Assembly: GCA_900555925.1 (NCBI GenBank)
Contig: USMU01000025.1
Location: 1-22,435 of the forward strand
Direction of reading: 5' to 3'
DNA from: an uncultured Clostridium sp.
Lineage (GTDB): Bacteria; Bacillota; Clostridia; Christensenellales; Borkfalkiaceae
DNA: 22,435 nucleotides
Part shown: positions 21,049 through 22,435 of the stretch, one piece after another
How the letters are laid out: every line of letters begins with the position of its first letter
Numbering within the stretch: position 1 is the stretch's first letter
The notes under the pieces: generated by a model
What the model was told of the DNA's origin: nothing
What the model saw: the letters and a program-made list of their open reading frames with translations, nothing else
Database searches by the model: none
Position numbers and translations under genes: made by a program

Positions 21049-22435
<1,387 letters not shown>

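Overview
The window looks like chromosomal DNA of an anaerobic member of the Bacillota, most likely an uncultured gut-type Clostridia. Evidence: a single-chain pyruvate:ferredoxin oxidoreductase (PFOR), an F-type ATP synthase operon in bacterial order, strong AGGAGG-type ribosome binding sites, and many sigma-A promoters with exactly 17-bp spacers. GC content is uneven: the PFOR and atp genes are GC-richer, while 4.4-6.3 kb and the inserted element are AT-richer. The taxon is an inference from gene content.

Layout. 1-239 (-): start of an ECF-type ABC transporter ATPase gene. 646-4332 (+): PFOR, with an unusual 23-residue tandem duplication. 4413-4733 (-): small Ser/Asp-rich exported protein, divergent from a family 4 glycosyltransferase (4885-6054, +). 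6174-6268 (+): candidate small RNA with its own promoter and terminator. 6320-11431: a 5.1-kb degraded prophage or satellite inserted in the 3' half of a tRNA-Val(CAC) gene. It is bounded by a 47-bp perfect direct repeat and carries matching arm-type repeats just inside both ends. Inside are two phage structural genes (-), a truncated integrase (+) and, between the structural genes on the opposite strand, a moron-like cassette of three small membrane/coiled-coil proteins plus a HicAB toxin-antitoxin pair. 11432-11508 (-): the tRNA-Val. 11706-13061 (+): YitT-family membrane protein whose frame runs through its own terminator. 12831-14545 (-): small alarmone synthetase translationally coupled to a ComEC-like metallo-beta-lactamase-fold protein. 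14660-15553 (-): LysR regulator, divergent from a DUF1275 (YoaK-like) membrane protein gene at 15785. That gene overlaps atpB and so heads the atp operon: DUF1275-atpB-E-F-H-A-G-D. atpD runs off the window.

How it fits together. PFOR (pyruvate to acetyl-CoA plus reduced ferredoxin) and the F1Fo ATP synthase form the energy core. The ATP synthase has an odd delta subunit: two tandem copies of the C-terminal domain and no recognisable N-terminal helical domain. The c subunit lacks the helix-1 Gln of Na+-type rings, so proton coupling is more likely. A DUF1275 gene sits where atpI/atpZ usually lies, behind a leader that can pair with its own Shine-Dalgarno.

Best candidates for something undescribed: the delta subunit architecture, the DUF1275 head of the atp operon, the three-gene membrane/coiled-coil cassette beside hicAB, the small RNA with two competing hairpins, and the PFOR duplication whose second copy has foreign-looking codons.
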